Shown: one piece after another, positions 1 through 10,761 of the stretch
Position numbering within the stretch: position 1 is the first letter of the stretch
How the letters are laid out: each line of letters opens with the position of its first letter
DNA from: Leptobrachium leishanense
Lineage: Eukaryota > Chordata > Amphibia > Anura > Megophryidae
NCBI GenBank assembly: GCA_009667805.1
Contig: CM019064.1
Coordinates: forward strand, 383,670,549-383,734,548
Direction of reading: 5' to 3'
DNA: 64,000 bases
Notes under the pieces: generated by a model
Databases searched by the model: none
Told to the model about the DNA's origin: nothing
Seen by the model: only the letters and a program-made list of their open reading frames with translations
Translations under genes and position numbers: made by a program

Positions 1-2
1 GA

Positions 3-2020
3 AATCAGAAATGGACACCTCAAGCCACTCAAGCCTTTGAGACACTTAAGCAGGCATTCACTACTGCTCCTGTTCTCCGACATCCAGATCCGGCTCTGCC
101 TTTCCAAGTAGAAGTTGACGCCTCCGAACTAGGTCTTGGCGCAGTCTTGTCCCAAAGGGAGGCACCCGACAAACCCTTGCATCCATGCGGATTCTATTCT
201 CGGAAATTGTCCCCGCAGAGAAGAACTATGACATTGGAAATAGAGAATTGTTAGCAGTCATCTCGGCCTTGGCCGAATGGAGATACTTATTAGAGGGGTC
301 TAAGGACCCCATCGTTATCATAACCGATCATAAGAATCTCACGTACATTGGTGATGCTAAACGTTTAAATTCCAGACAAGCGAGATGGTCATTGTCTCTT
401 TCAAGTTTTAATTTCGTACTTACCTATAGACCCGGGTCCAGAAACATTAAAGCAGACGCATTGTCGAGACAGTATGAGTCTTATGAACACAATATCCAAG
501 ATCAGCATCCCATTGTACCCCAAGAAAGGATTATAGCCTCTACCACGATTAGTGTCTCGTCTCCCCTAATGAAAAGGTTGCAGACCGCCCAGGGTGCAGC
601 TCCTGGGGGAAAACCTCCTGCGAAACTCTTTGTACCTGAGAACGAAAGAGAGGAAGTACTTAACATCTATCATGATAATAAAACTTCTGGGCATATGGGT
701 ATCACCAAGACTGTGTCTAATATCAGTAAACTCCTCTGGTGGCCCACGTTGCGCCGAGATGTCAAGGATTACGTTGCCGTGTGCGAAGTGTGCACAAGGC
801 AGAAAAGTCCCAAAACAGCACCCATTGGGTTACTCCAGCCTTTGCCGATCCCCGAACGACCATGGTCACATGTAGCCATGGATTTTATAGTAGATTTACC
901 TGAGTCAAGAGGGAATACAGTGATACTTACGGTCATAGATCGATTTTCCAAGATGGGTCACTATGTTCCTCTTCGGAAACTACCTTCGGCAGCCGAACTG
1001 GTGCCCATATTTATTTCCGACGTGGTCCGCATGCACGGTGTCCCTCTGGAGATAGTCTCTGATAGGGGGACCCAATTCATCTCCAGATTCTGGAGAGGGT
1101 TTTGTAAGAACGTGGGGATAGACCTCTCTTTCTCTTCGGCCTATCACCCCCAGACCAACGGAGCAGCAGAACGAGCAAACCAAAATATAGAGAAATATCT
1201 CAGGTGCTTTATATCAGAACAACAAGATAACTGGTCAGACCTGCTGCCATGGGCCGAGTATGCCTTGAACAGTGCAGTGAGTGAGTCCACAGGACATTCT
1301 CCTTTCTTCGCTGTTTATGGTTTTGATCCTCCCGTGCTCCCCGCTACGTTTCCTGATACCACGATTCCTGCTTTGGATGAGCAACTGGCATCATTGAAAG
1401 AGACTTGGGGGAGAGTGAGACGGGCACTGGAGGAGAGTAGTGCCATCCAGAAAACCAAGGCCGACAGACACAGGAGGCAGGCACCCGTGTATCAAGTTGG
1501 GGACAGGGTTTGGCTTTCTTCACGTAACATTAAGCTCTTAGTGCCTTCCATGAAGTTGGCTCCTAGGTATATCGGCCCCTATAAGATTCTGCGGCGAATC
1601 AACCCTGTCTCCTATGCTTTGGCGTTACCCTCCCATTTTAAGATACATAATGTGTTCCATGTACACCTTTTGAAGCCGTTGTTGTGTAACCGGTACACCA
1701 AGGTCCATGCTCCACCGCCTCCTGTCTCTGTGGAGGGCGAGGAGGAGTTCGAGGTTAAGGCCATTCTGGGTGCCAGGATATCTAGGGGGTCCTTGCAGTA
1801 CTTGGTCGATTGGGTGGGTTACGGTCCGGAGGATCGTTCTTGGATTCCGGCTGCAGAAGTCCATGCTCCTAGGCTAGTGAAGGCCTTCTATTTGGCGCAC
1901 CCCCGTGCCCCTGGGGGTCGTCCAGTGGCCGCCCGTGGAGGGGGGTTCTGTCACGGCTGGTCAGGGGCTGGGGCGCCTGGCAGCAGATTCCTCGCTGCTC
2001 GCTGGCCAGGCGCCGAATGA
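3..2020 (+). pseudogene. pol: Ty3/Gypsy chromovirus pol, 3' part (RNase H, integrase, chromodomain)
   Basis: This is the C-terminal part of a Gypsy polyprotein, entering from the left edge. The first 210 bases read in one frame and carry the RNase H start ([14 protein letters not shown]); the rest reads in another frame, so one base is missing near 213. In the 611-codon open part counted from 185, RNase H continues with ELLA (21-24), TDHK (47-50) and ADALSR (90-95). The integrase zinc finger is H163, H170, C200, C203. The catalytic triad is D233, D293 and E329, with 35 residues between the last two. A chromodomain sits near residues 525-575 (QYLVDWVGYGPEDRSWIP), which defines a chromovirus. 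The last 23 codons run into the 3' LTR. Reverse transcriptase, protease and gag lie outside the window. The single frameshift could be real decay or an assembly error. Confidence 0.93.
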
Positions 2021-2194
2021 TGAACGCTACCGGGTGCGCTCACGTGGGACGCCGAGGGGCGGGGCCTGGCGTTATGACGCGGACCCGCCGGGTTTAAAGC
2101 CCAGTCTCACTACCATGCCGGTGCCCTGACGTGGTATTCACTTCCCGCAGAGCTCTTGTGTATTTTGGCTATTTCTGTATCTAACCTTGCTTCT

Positions 2195-2453
2195 GACAAA
2201 CGAACCCTCCTGTGTATGACCCTTGGCATTGGCAAACGAACCCTCCTGTGTATGACCCTTGGCATTGGCAAACGAACCCTCCTGTGCATGACCCTTGGCA
2301 TTGGCAAACGAAACCTCCTGTGTATGACCCTGGGCACTGGCAAACGAACCCTCCTGTGCATGACCCTTGGCATTGGCAAACGAACCCTCCTGTGTATGAC
2401 CCCTGGCATTGGCAAACAAACCATTCTGTGTATAACCCCTGGTATTGGCATTT
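2195..2453 (+). repeat. 36 bp minisatellite inside the Gypsy LTR
   Basis: About seven copies of a 36 bp unit (core GACCCTTGGCATTGGCAAAC) repeat with exact 36-base spacing, for example at 2201, 2237 and 2273. The unit is a multiple of three, so several reading frames stay open across it. Those ORFs are a by-product of the repeat and not evidence of a gene. Confidence 0.9.
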
Positions 2454-2571
2454 ACTCTGCTCTTGGTTCTGCCCTTAACGTTGGTACCGAGGTCAGTCTA
2501 TGTGGCACCCTAAGCACACATCAGATTTCCTCTGCTATAACTAAGGTCCTAGGGAGAACGTATACTCTGGT

Positions 2572-2873
2572 CTGTACCCCTGTCTGGTGTTTCCCTTTGT
2601 TTATCTATTACCTGGTTAATTGTCTATCTAGTTTTGCCGACCATTCAAGGATCGGAAGGGTAGAGAGCGATCTACATAAAGGGATCACTATCTTGGTAGT
2701 CAGAAGGATTCGTGACAATACCCTATTCTGTACCTCTGTCTGGTGTTACCTCTTGTCTATCTATTGTCTGGTTAATTGTCTTTCTAGTTTTGCCGACCAT
2801 TCAAGGATCGGAAGGGTAGAGAGCGGTCTGCGTAAAGGGACCACTATTTTGGTAATCAGAGGGATCCGTGACA
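2572..2873 (+). repeat. 156 bp tandem duplication at the LTR end
   Basis: The segment starting at 2572 recurs 156 bases later at 2728. Both copies include TCAAGGATCGGAAGGGTAGA and end in CGTGACAAT. The duplication carries a copy of the LTR terminus, so either copy could mark the true end. Confidence 0.85.
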
Positions 2874-3699
2874 ATTTCTCTTTTTTGTATTTTTCCCTTC
2901 ACCATCTCACCCTCGGAGGATGAGACACTAGGCTGGATAGCCCCTACTGGATCTGAAGATACCAAGTGCCAGCGCCTGACACCAGCTCTAATATCTGGAC
3001 TCTCTAATTTATTCACCACTCTGAAGAAAGAGCTGCAGTTCCTTGGCTTGCTGCTATGAGTCCCATGCTGAACTTTTTTCATGAAATCATTTTAAAAGGG
3101 ACTCACTACACACCCTGACCCCTTTAGCTTATTAACATGGTCAAGAAATCCAAAAACAACCATATAGCATTCCAATACAAAATTGTATGGATTGCTAATA
3201 GAGGGGGATGTGGGTCCCCAGCTATACACAATTTATTGCGGGTATAAAAAAATCAAACCCATGAATAAACATACTTATAATATATTTCAATTATATGTTT
3301 TTTTATGTGGAGAGAATATAACAAGCAACGTGCAATAGTGAATAAATGTCCTTAAAGTCCAATGTAATAATGATGAACTTCATACAGAGCAGGAATGGGC
3401 TAGAGGAAAAGATGGCTATATCCATCAAAAGCCAGCATTATTTACTATCCCATTAGTACAGGGTCATTATTTTATATATGTCAGATAAACCTGGCATACA
3501 TGCCATTCAGTAATTACACCGTGTAACCATATATAAAAAAGGAGACATGAAAAAAGAGATCACAGTACCAAACCATATATACATCAGAACATCAAATTAC
3601 CCACGCCATCTTGTGTATAGACTCATTCCCAAAGGGAACCACAATAACATCCAGAAAAAGACAGGGGATATGAAGACACCCCAAACAGTTAAAAACAAA
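2874..3699. other. Unassigned non-coding DNA
   Basis: AT-rich sequence without a convincing ORF. I recognise no transposon ends or RNA genes here. Confidence 0.5.
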
Positions 3700-3760
3700 T
3701 AAACATCAGGACACACTCAACGCATTTCGCCTGCCTAGCAGGCTTTTTCCAGTGTGGTTT
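3700..3760 (-). repeat. Relic of a dispersed repeat with a GGCGAAATGCGTTGAGTG motif
   Basis: On the minus strand this reads GCAGGCGAAATGCGTTGAGTG, preceded by an AAAAAGCCTGCTAGG stretch. Related motifs occur near 16213, around 22681 joined to 27600, and in the 13240/56060 repeat pair. The repeat body probably extends to the left, but I could not set its limits. Confidence 0.45.
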
Positions 3761-4195
3761 TTGTCTTGTGTTTAGGAGGGTTAGGCCCTTGGGAGTGTGG
3801 GTTTGAGCACCATCTAGTGGTCCCAGGTGGGATTACTTTTGTGGTTTGTTTCGATTAACATGGTCAGGCTGCGTGGAGTTTCCCACACGTCATTCTGCTT
3901 TGCGTGCTGACATCATCATGTCTATCTGAACGCTCGTAGCAGCGTTTGTTCATGGAGAAAGCAGACATGAGCTTGAGTTGCGCACGCAGCATCGAACAAT
4001 CAGCCTAATGACGAGTCTGCCTGACGTTTCCTGAATCTCAGCTGATCTAACGCGAGATACTGAGCCCGTCCCTGCAGCACGTGGTGATTCCCGCCGGCAG
4101 ACACTCACTATAAGTAAGTGATTAAGCCCATCCTGGCAGTGATCAAAGGCAGAAGAAAAAACCATGGACAGCCCTTATCTCATCAATTAACCCCT
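3761..4195. other. Unassigned non-coding DNA
   Basis: Moderately GC-rich sequence with only short ORFs and no recognisable features. It leads into the tandem repeats that follow. Confidence 0.5.
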
Positions 4196-4985
4196 GCAGT
4201 GCCAGTCCAAACCGCCCCATAGCTTCATTAACCCATGCTGTGCCAGCCTGAAACAGTCCCACAGCCTCCATCTGCTCCATTAACCTCCTGCAGTGCCATA
4301 AGTTATGGCAATGCAGGGGTGTAATGAAGCTAAGGCTGCTGTACAGATTTCTGGCATTGCAAGGGGTTAATGGAGCCCAGAGGGTGGGGGGAAGAAAAAC
4401 TGCCTACAACCTCTATCTGCTCCATTTAACAGCCAGCCTAAACCTCTGCCTTACAGCCTCCATCTGCACCATTAACCCCTACTGTGCCAGTCCAAAACTG
4501 CCCTACAGCCTCCATCTACTCCATAATTTCTGCTGTGCTGGTCAAAACTCTGCCCTACAGCCACAGTCTACACATTAACCCCTGCAGTGCCAGCCCAAAA
4601 CTGCTCTACAGTCTCCATCTGCTCCATTAAATCCCCTGCAATGCCAGAATTTCTGACATTGCAAGGGGTTAATGGAGCCCAGAGGGTGGGGGGAAGAAAA
4701 ACTGCCTACAACCTCTATCTGCTCCATTTAACAGCCAGCCTAAACCTCTGCCTTACAGCCTCCATCTGCACCATTAACCCCTACTGTGCCAGTCCAAAAC
4801 TGCCCTACAGCCTCCATCTACTCCATAATTTCTGCTGTGCTGGTCAAAACTCTGCCCTACAGCCACAGTCTACACATTAACCCCTGCAGTGCCAGCCCAA
4901 AACTGCTCTACAGTCTCCATCTGCTCCATTAAATCCCCTGCAATGCCAGAATTTCTGACATTGCAAGGGGTTAATGGAGCAGAGA
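4196..4985. repeat. 302 bp tandem duplication built from shorter subrepeats
   Basis: The unit starting AAGGGGTTAATGGAGCCCAG at 4361 recurs at 4663, and its first bases recur at 4965, always 302 bases apart. The two full copies look almost identical. Within each unit, and in the 4196-4360 lead-in, a degenerate subrepeat of about 60-70 bp occurs (core CCATTAACCCCTGCAGTGCC). Two parallel short ORFs across the copies follow from the duplication and are not genes. Confidence 0.85.
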
Positions 4986-5021
4986 CTGCAGGGCAGAGTT
5001 CTGGCATTGCAAGGGGGTTAA

Positions 5022-5409
5022 CCTCCCTGTCGGTCCGATTCTGACATATTTTATATGTCAGAATTGGTCCTATTTATTTTGGCCCCCTATCGGTATTAGT
5101 GTGGCTCGGGGGTTAAATTTCAATACTGAAAGCGGCATCCCCGAGCCACACTCGGGCCGATACTTACATGTCCTGCGCTCCCTCACTGTCCCTGCAGTCA
5201 CACTGCAGCCGATCGCGATGTCACACTTCCTGTTTCACTCCTCACGAGAAGAGAACCAGGCAGTGTGACTTTGCGAGCAGCTGGTGGAGACTGCGGGATC
5301 AGCGAGGGAGCGCAGGACATGTAAGTATACAGCCCGAGTGTGGCTCGGGGATACCGCTTTCGGTACGAAAAGTTAACCCCGAGCCACACTCGGGATTACC
5401 GTCAGGAGG
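5022..5409. mobile_element. TTAA-flanked foldback MITE
   Basis: The element starts ACCTCCCTGTCGGT and ends ACCGTCAGGAGGT, with TTAA on both sides (5018-5021 and 5410-5413). Inside, long arms containing CGAGCCACACTCGGG and GCGCTCCCTC pair with their complements further right, so most of the 388 bp can fold back. TTAA duplication is known for piggyBac and Kolobok transposons; the superfamily here is inferred from the target site only. Confidence 0.75.
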
Positions 5410-5424
5410 TTAATAGAGCAGACT

Positions 5425-5695
5425 GGCCAAGGCTGGGATACTGCACATAACATTTGGTTTATAATTTTTAATAATATATAATTTCTAATATTTTAATAAA
5501 ATAATTTTAAATAATCTTTAAAGTTTAATACGTTGTTATTCCAAAGTTTTATATTTGTAACACTTGAGTTTGTTAATTTTTTTAAATTTTTTTTTCTTTA
5601 AATCAATGGGGGAAATTATCCGATTAGTCGATTAATCGAACAAATAATCGGTCAACTAATCGATTATGGCAATAATCGTTAGTTGCAGCCCTTAC
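5425..5695 (-). mobile_element. AT-rich DNA ending in a hAT-like terminus
   Basis: An AT-rich stretch runs into an end reading, on the minus strand, AAGGGCTGCAACTAACGATT, followed by alternating CGATTAATCG motifs. GGGCTGCAACTAACGATTA is a familiar terminus of vertebrate hAT non-autonomous elements. The other end was not identified. Confidence 0.5.
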
Positions 5696-5711
5696 AATCC
5701 ACGGTCTCTAA

Positions 5712-6138
5712 GGCTAGGGTCAGACGAAAGCATTTTTCCCCGCGAACGTGAAAAAGTGCGTCCGAACGCATTGACGTATTTTTTCACGGAATGCGCAAAA
5801 ACGGTCAGGCGACGCGCATTTTCGGGCGTGATTTTGTACGGATCATCAATAAAACTCTTTTTGCGTCTGGACGTTATGTAGGCTGGACATTAGCAGCGTC
5901 TGACATCTCCTAATCACGCAAACACGCCGCTATGCCGCAGCTGCGCACTCAGTACATCAGTACTAGCGGTTCAGCGTTCTCAGAAAAATGCGTTCAAATT
6001 CCACTTGCGTTGCACGGCCGGACTTTTGTGCGGCCGTACATCGTATATTGGCCGTCATTGCCCGTCATCTGCTGCTAGTGCGGCCGTAATTATGTGCGCC
6101 AGAACGCACGTTAAAAGTGCGCTGGTCTGACCCCAGCC
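5712..6138 (+). mobile_element. Harbinger-like MITE, copy 1
   Basis: The ends are GGCTAGGGTCAGAC and GTCTGACCCCAGCC, flanked by TAA at 5709-5711 and 6139-6141. The interior is rich in CG dinucleotides and has no transposase. The same interior occurs inverted at 15535-15961. TAA/TTA duplication fits PIF/Harbinger elements; that assignment is inferred. Confidence 0.75.
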
Positions 6139-6149
6139 TAAGCACGGGG

Positions 6150-6440
6150 TTCCGTGAGCATAATCTCTCTATATAACAATGTGCATAATGCTCTCTGTAT
6201 AAGATGATGTGCATAATACTCTATACATACGGTGCTCTGTATACATACAGCGCTCTTTGTAATGCGCTCTGTATACATACAGCACTCTCCATAATGCTCT
6301 CTGTATACATACAACGCTCTGCTTATAATTCTCTATATAACAATGTGCATAATCTCTCTATAACATAATGTGCATAATGCTCTTTGTATACATACAGCAC
6401 TCTGCACAATGTTCTCTGTATAATGTACTCTATATACAGG
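6150..6440. repeat. Degenerate minisatellite (ATAATGCTCTCTGTATACAT type)
   Basis: Irregular repeats of about 25-35 bp mix GTGCATAATGCTCT, CTGTATACATACAG and related words. Similar CTCTGTATTCTGTGCTCTGC repeats resume at 8155, so both arrays may descend from one array split by later insertions. Confidence 0.75.
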
Positions 6441-6616
6441 CGCCTGCAGGTTTCTCCTTAGCATCCCCGTTTTACCTCCATATTACAGGGCAGGTAAAAT
6501 GCCCTTCATTGGACACCAGAAGGAAAATGCAATAGAGGAAGACCAAAGAGCACCTGGCGTTGAATGGTGGACAGAGAACTCAAGGCTATGAATCACACGT
6601 GGGGTACCATACAAAA

Positions 6617-7441
6617 CAGTGACGTGCGGTGAGGTCAGCGGCTGGTGAGGCACTGGCTAGTATCAGAGCCAGATATACACAGGATTACGCAGTCACAATT
6701 TACGCATTTGATTATCGTTATATAGGAGAATAGAGTTTCACTATTTATAAAGTAAAGTTCGCTTTTTTTTTACAGTTCTAAGAGCTACAATACTGACTAA
6801 TAGAGGACGCTATTACAACTCTTACTTTAAAATAAAGTTTGCATATAGGTTTTTAGTTCTAAGAGCATGCACTTATAGAACTGACTAATAGAGGGCGCTA
6901 CAACACACATGCTGACTGCTGAGCTCTGCCTGCCCCCCATGACTGACGAGGACAGTCACATGACTGTCTTGCGTCAATCAATCCATGGGGAGCTCTGCCT
7001 CCCATGGGGGCGTTTTTTTTTTTAAAAAGAATTGCTTGAGACCAATGGAGCTTTCCCATTGGATCAAGCTTTCAATTGCTCTCAGTGCCTCCAGAGGCAC
7101 TGAAAAGTGTAGAACCAGGAAGTCAGCTTGAGCTACGCAATTAGTGAAGCGTTCAGCTGCGTAAATTGAGTAGGCTATGCTGGCTCAGTGCTGCCCCTGC
7201 TGTCTGTGTAGTGAATCACACACACACACAAAGCAGCCGGCAAACCGTTAAGTACAGGGGGAAAAAGTGGAGGACAGAGAAGTAAAGCGAGGGAGCGTGG
7301 AGAGGTGAGTATGAAAACTTTTTCAATGAATAACATTTTATTTACAGATTAACTACACATACATGTCATTGCAGCACAATGAGCACATTAATTTACTGGA
7401 ATGGCAGGGGAGGCCCTGCCACCCCTGACTGCACGTCCCTG
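6617..7441. mobile_element. hAT non-autonomous element, 825 bp
   Basis: The ends are CAGTGACGTGCGGTGAGG and CTGACTGCACGTCCCTG, and the exact 8 bp duplication ATACAAAA lies at 6609-6616 and 7442-7449. An 8 bp duplication with CAG...CTG ends is diagnostic of hAT. No transposase remains. A (CA)n tract and a poly-T run lie inside. Confidence 0.9.
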
Positions 7442-7519
7442 ATACAAAAGCTGGCCCAGAACATACAGGAGTGGTGAACCTTTGTTGCTGCTCTACATGC
7501 CAATAGGCATAATGGGCAA

Positions 7520-8154
7520 TAACATTACAGGGCAGGCATTGAATCCGCAGCCTGTCTCGTAACGCAGCGCTAAGCGCCGCCGCGAGCATCCCCTCCATGG
7601 AGTCCATAGGACTCCATGGAAGCTTCCACTGCCGGTCACATGACCTGCACGACCTCCCCTCTCGTGAGATCCTGCAGGTTGGCGGAGTGATCACAGAGGG
7701 AGACTGGGGACTTTTTTCTCCTCTCACTCTGCATCCGGCGGCCAGAAGAGGCGGATCGAGCCGCCGTTTTCGTCGCAGGATAAGAGGTGAGTATGTGAGG
7801 TTTTTTTTGGGGGGGGGGGGTTTGAACCTGATAACTGATTCTGCAGAAGCTCAATCAGTTAACCACAGCTAGGAGCTGGTGCTAACTTTTGAGTTAACCA
7901 CAGAGGGACATAATTAGCGTTAGGAGTTTGCAATCTTAACACTAATTAACTCTTTGTGCTCCCAATTTTAAGTATAGGGAGCGCAAACTAGAGTAAGCTC
8001 GTGCTGAATAGCGCAATCTCTGAATCGCTAATGGGTTTTTTAACCCGTTAGCGTATGGATGTAATATGGTTGGCCCGCGCTAGGGCCACTTAAGCTAACG
8101 TTAACTCTTACACAGCTGAGCGCTAACATTAGCATCAACTATGTAATAGAGCCC
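7520..8154 (-). mobile_element. MITE of the GGGCTCTATTAC family, copy 1
   Basis: The right end reads TATGTAATAGAGCCC at 8140-8154. The interior (ATGGAGTCCATAGGACTCCAT, CTCGTGAGATCCTGC, AATTAGCGTTAGGA) matches 29120-29797 in inverted orientation. The left end was not found, so its start is approximate. Other family members duplicate TAA, which suggests Harbinger. Confidence 0.6.
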
Positions 8155-8767
8155 TCTGTGTATACAGTGATCTCACAATGCTCTCGATATATTATACTCT
8201 GTATACAGTGCTCTGCACATTCTCTCTGTATTCTGTGCTCTGCATATAGCTGGCTGTATTCTGTGCTCTGCCTACTTTGCTCTGCACATTCTTTCTGAAT
8301 TCTGTGCGATGCATATAGCTCTCTGTATTCTGTGCTCTGCCTACTTTGCTCTGCACATTTGCTCTGTATTCTGTGCTCTGCATATAGTTCTCTCTATTCT
8401 GTGCACTGCATATAGCTCTCTCTATTCTGTGCTCTGCATACTTTGCTCTGCACACTCTCTATATTCTGTGCTCTACTTATAGTTCTCTGTATTCTGTACT
8501 CTGCATAATTTGCTCTGCACATTCTCTCTGTGTTCTGTGCTCTGCATATAGTTCTCTCTATTCTGTGCACTGCATATAGCTCTCTATTCTGTGCTCTGCA
8601 TACTTTGCTCTGCACACTTTGTTCTGCACACCCTCTATATTCTGTGCTCTACTTATAGTTCTCTGTATTCTGTACTCTGCATAATTTGCTCTGCACATTC
8701 TCTCTGTATTCTGTGCTCTGCATATAGCTCTCTGTATCCTGTGCTCTGCACAGTCTCTCTGTATTCC
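8155..8767. repeat. Minisatellite, CTCTGTATTCTGTGCTCTGC units
   Basis: About twenty imperfect copies of a 25-35 bp unit built from CTCTGTATTCTGTGCTCTGC and ATATAG or ACTTTG spacers. Short ORFs on both strands arise from the periodicity. Confidence 0.9.
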
Positions 8768-9013
8768 TTACTAACATACCTCAATACAGAATGCACCTGT
8801 AAACATGTAACCTACTGACTATATTTCCTACATATTTATTTTCTGTTAATCTGTATATTTGTGTTGTTTAATATCTTGCATTGTATTACTTTGTATTTCT
8901 GTAACTGTAACACTTCAATGTTCTTGAACCCAGGACATACTTGAAAACGAGAGAAATCTCAATGTATCCTTCCTGGTAAAATCCTATATAAATAAAATAA
9001 ATAAATAAATAAA
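8768..9013 (+). mobile_element. LINE 3' UTR fragment inserted in the minisatellite
   Basis: This is a 5'-truncated copy of the 3' end of the LINE at 31963-33408. It begins ACTAACATACCTCAATACAG, passes ATCTCAATGTATCCTTCCTG and ends in a tetranucleotide AAAT/AATA tail. The minisatellite continues on both sides, so it inserted after the array formed. Confidence 0.85.
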
Positions 9014-9262
9014 TTCTGTGCTCTGCATCTACAGTAGCGCTCTGTTAGGTGCTCTGCATGCTTTGCTCCACACATTCTCTCTGTATGCAGAGCGCAGAAT
9101 ATAGTTCTCTGTATTCTGCGCTCTGCATATAGTTCTCTGTATTCTGTGCTCTGCACATTGCTCTCTGTATTATGTGCTCTGCACATTGCTCTATGTATTA
9201 TGTGCTCTGCACATTGCTCTCTGTATTATGTGCTCTGCACATTGCTCTCTGTATTATGTGCT
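9014..9262. repeat. Continuation of the CTCTGTATT minisatellite
   Basis: The array resumes right after the LINE tail. The last four units are very regular (GCACATTGCTCTCTGTATTA, about 29 bp), suggesting recent local expansion. Confidence 0.85.
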
Positions 9263-9534
9263 TCTAGGTTCTTTATGTATTAATCCTATCATCTAACCAC
9301 ACCTAGATCTTCAGCTTTTTAGCTCTAACTGCTTTCATAAACATTGCATGTGCTTGGGATATTAACATTCCTAGTCTTACAGCAGTTAGAGATTCAGTTT
9401 TCATTATATATGTTGGAAGGTATCCTAACATGCAATATTTTACTGTTCTGAATCGTTTATTTGTATTGCTTTTGGTAAGAATATAAAATACAAAATATGC
9501 ATTGAAACGTTTTTCTCGCAAACACACCTCCCGA
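9263..9534. other. Unassigned non-coding DNA
   Basis: No known element or convincing ORF seen. A 74-codon minus-strand ORF has no recognisable motif. Confidence 0.5.
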
Positions 9535-9667
9535 AACTTACTACATTGTATAACTCATTCTGCCGCTTTGCGCTACAATGTAACTACACGACCCACTATT
9601 GTGACATGTTAAAGAGCTAAACTGGCCGTCGCTGGAATCTAGATGCACTCTTCACCTTTCCAACCTA

Positions 9668-9776
9668 GGGCCATATTACATAGCTGTTGTAAACTTCCCA
9701 GAGCCATTATAGCCTATGGAGGTTTTAAGTTTACAAATGCTCTGGTTAAGTTAGCACCAACATTGTAATACTGCCC
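9668..9776. mobile_element. 109 bp MITE inside the LINE fragment
   Basis: Compared with the uninterrupted copy at 32930-32950, exactly this segment is extra. Its ends are GGGCCATATTACA and TGTAATACTGCCC, and it is flanked by CTA and CTG, consistent with a slightly decayed 3 bp duplication. The ends resemble the GGGCTCTATTACA MITE family. Confidence 0.8.
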
Positions 9777-10014
9777 CTGGTGTTTAAGAGCTTTTCTGGG
9801 AAGCTGCCACCCTACCTGAATAGGCTGCTTCCCCCAGCAGTTCCCTCATCCTATAACCTCCGATCCAGGACCAGCACCTTACTTGCAATACCACAATACA
9901 AAAAGACAGTGGCTCGATCCTCATTTTCCTACAGAGCACCGCAATTATGGAATAACCTCCCAGACGCCATCAAATCTTCCCCAAGTCTAAAGTCACTTAA
10001 GAGCTCCTTATTAA

Positions 10015-10460
10015 CATACCTCAATACAGAATGCACCTGTAAACATGTAACATAGTGACTATATACAGAATGCACCTGTAAACATGTAACACAGTGACTA
10101 TATACAGAATGCGCCTGTAAACATGTAACAGTGACTATATACAGAATGCACCTGTAAACATGTAACATAGTGACTATATACAGAATGCGCCTGTAAACAT
10201 GTAACACAGTGACTATATACAGAATGCGCCTGTAAACATGTAACACAGTGACTATATACAGAATGCGCCTGTAAACATGTAACACAGTGACTATATACAG
10301 AATGCACCTGTAAACATGTAACACAGTGACTATATACAGAATGCGCATGTAACATAGTGACTATATACAGAATGCGCCTGTAAACATGTAACACAGTGAC
10401 TATATACAGAATGCACCTGTAAACATGTAACACAGTGACTATATACAGAATGCGCATGTA
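10015..10460 (+). repeat. Minisatellite grown from the LINE 3' UTR
   Basis: About twelve copies of a 37-39 bp unit (CAGAATGCACCTGTAAACAT plus GTAACACAGTGACTATATA), with some shortened units. Other LINE copies in the window (8780-8820, 33185-33225) have only one unit, so the array arose inside this copy. Confidence 0.92.
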
Positions 10461-10761
10461 ACATAGTGAATATATTTATTTTCTGTTAATCTGTATATTT
10501 GTGCTATGTTTTTAATATCTTGCATTTATTACTTTGTATTTCTGTAACAACTGTAACATTTTAATGTTCTTGAACCCAGGACGTACTTGAAAACAAGAGA
10601 AATCTCAATGTATCCTTCCTGGTAAAATCCTTTGTAAATAAATATCCTCTCATAATTTTTTGTAATATGACTACCGAATGTAATGTTAAGAAGTATTTTT
10701 TTCTCATAGACGAAACGTGAGAAATAACGCTTACACATCTCATACAGTCACTTCATATACC

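Larger units (their letters stand above)
1949..2873 (+). mobile_element. 3' LTR of the Gypsy element
   Basis: A purine-rich tract (GTGGAGGGGGG, 1935-1945) sits directly before TGTCAC at 1949, as expected for a polypurine tract followed by an LTR start. The matching inverted end GTGACA lies at 2868-2873, giving a 925 bp LTR. A GC-rich promoter-like segment ends in GGTTTAAAGCCC near 2090-2101. Another GTGACA at 2712-2717 is an alternative end, because the terminal segment is duplicated. The 5' LTR is outside the window, so the boundary cannot be confirmed by comparing LTRs. Confidence 0.75.
9535..10645 (+). pseudogene. 3' end of LINE (ORF2 C-terminus and expanded 3' UTR)
   Basis: The sequence follows the LINE at 32800-33400 closely. 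It encodes the last part of its ORF2, including SYNLRSRTSTLLAIPQYKKT and APQLWNNLPDAI, a layout common at the C-terminus of CR1-group non-LTR polymerases. Reverse transcriptase is missing through 5' truncation. A 109 bp MITE interrupts the coding part at 9668. After the stop the 3' UTR has expanded into a minisatellite (10015-10460) before the usual tail ATCTCAATGTATCCTTCCTG and AAAT repeats. Confidence 0.85.

Noticed and set aside
2110..2478. Repetitive ORFs in three frames
   Set aside because: The 36 bp LTR repeat is a multiple of three, which keeps frames open by chance.
5022..5409. A single ORF of about 81 codons as a gene
   Set aside because: The ORF is inside a palindromic MITE and is mirrored on the other strand.
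7353..7872. ORFs of 72-124 codons
   Set aside because: They cross the boundary between a hAT element and a MITE and have no recognisable domain.
8155..9262. CRISPR-like spaced repeats
   Set aside because: The spacing is irregular, spacers resemble the repeats and the context is a vertebrate genome; these are minisatellites.
9929..10457. Minus-strand ORFs with a repeated LYIVTVLHVYR pattern
   Set aside because: They are products of the LINE 3' UTR minisatellite, antisense to the LINE.
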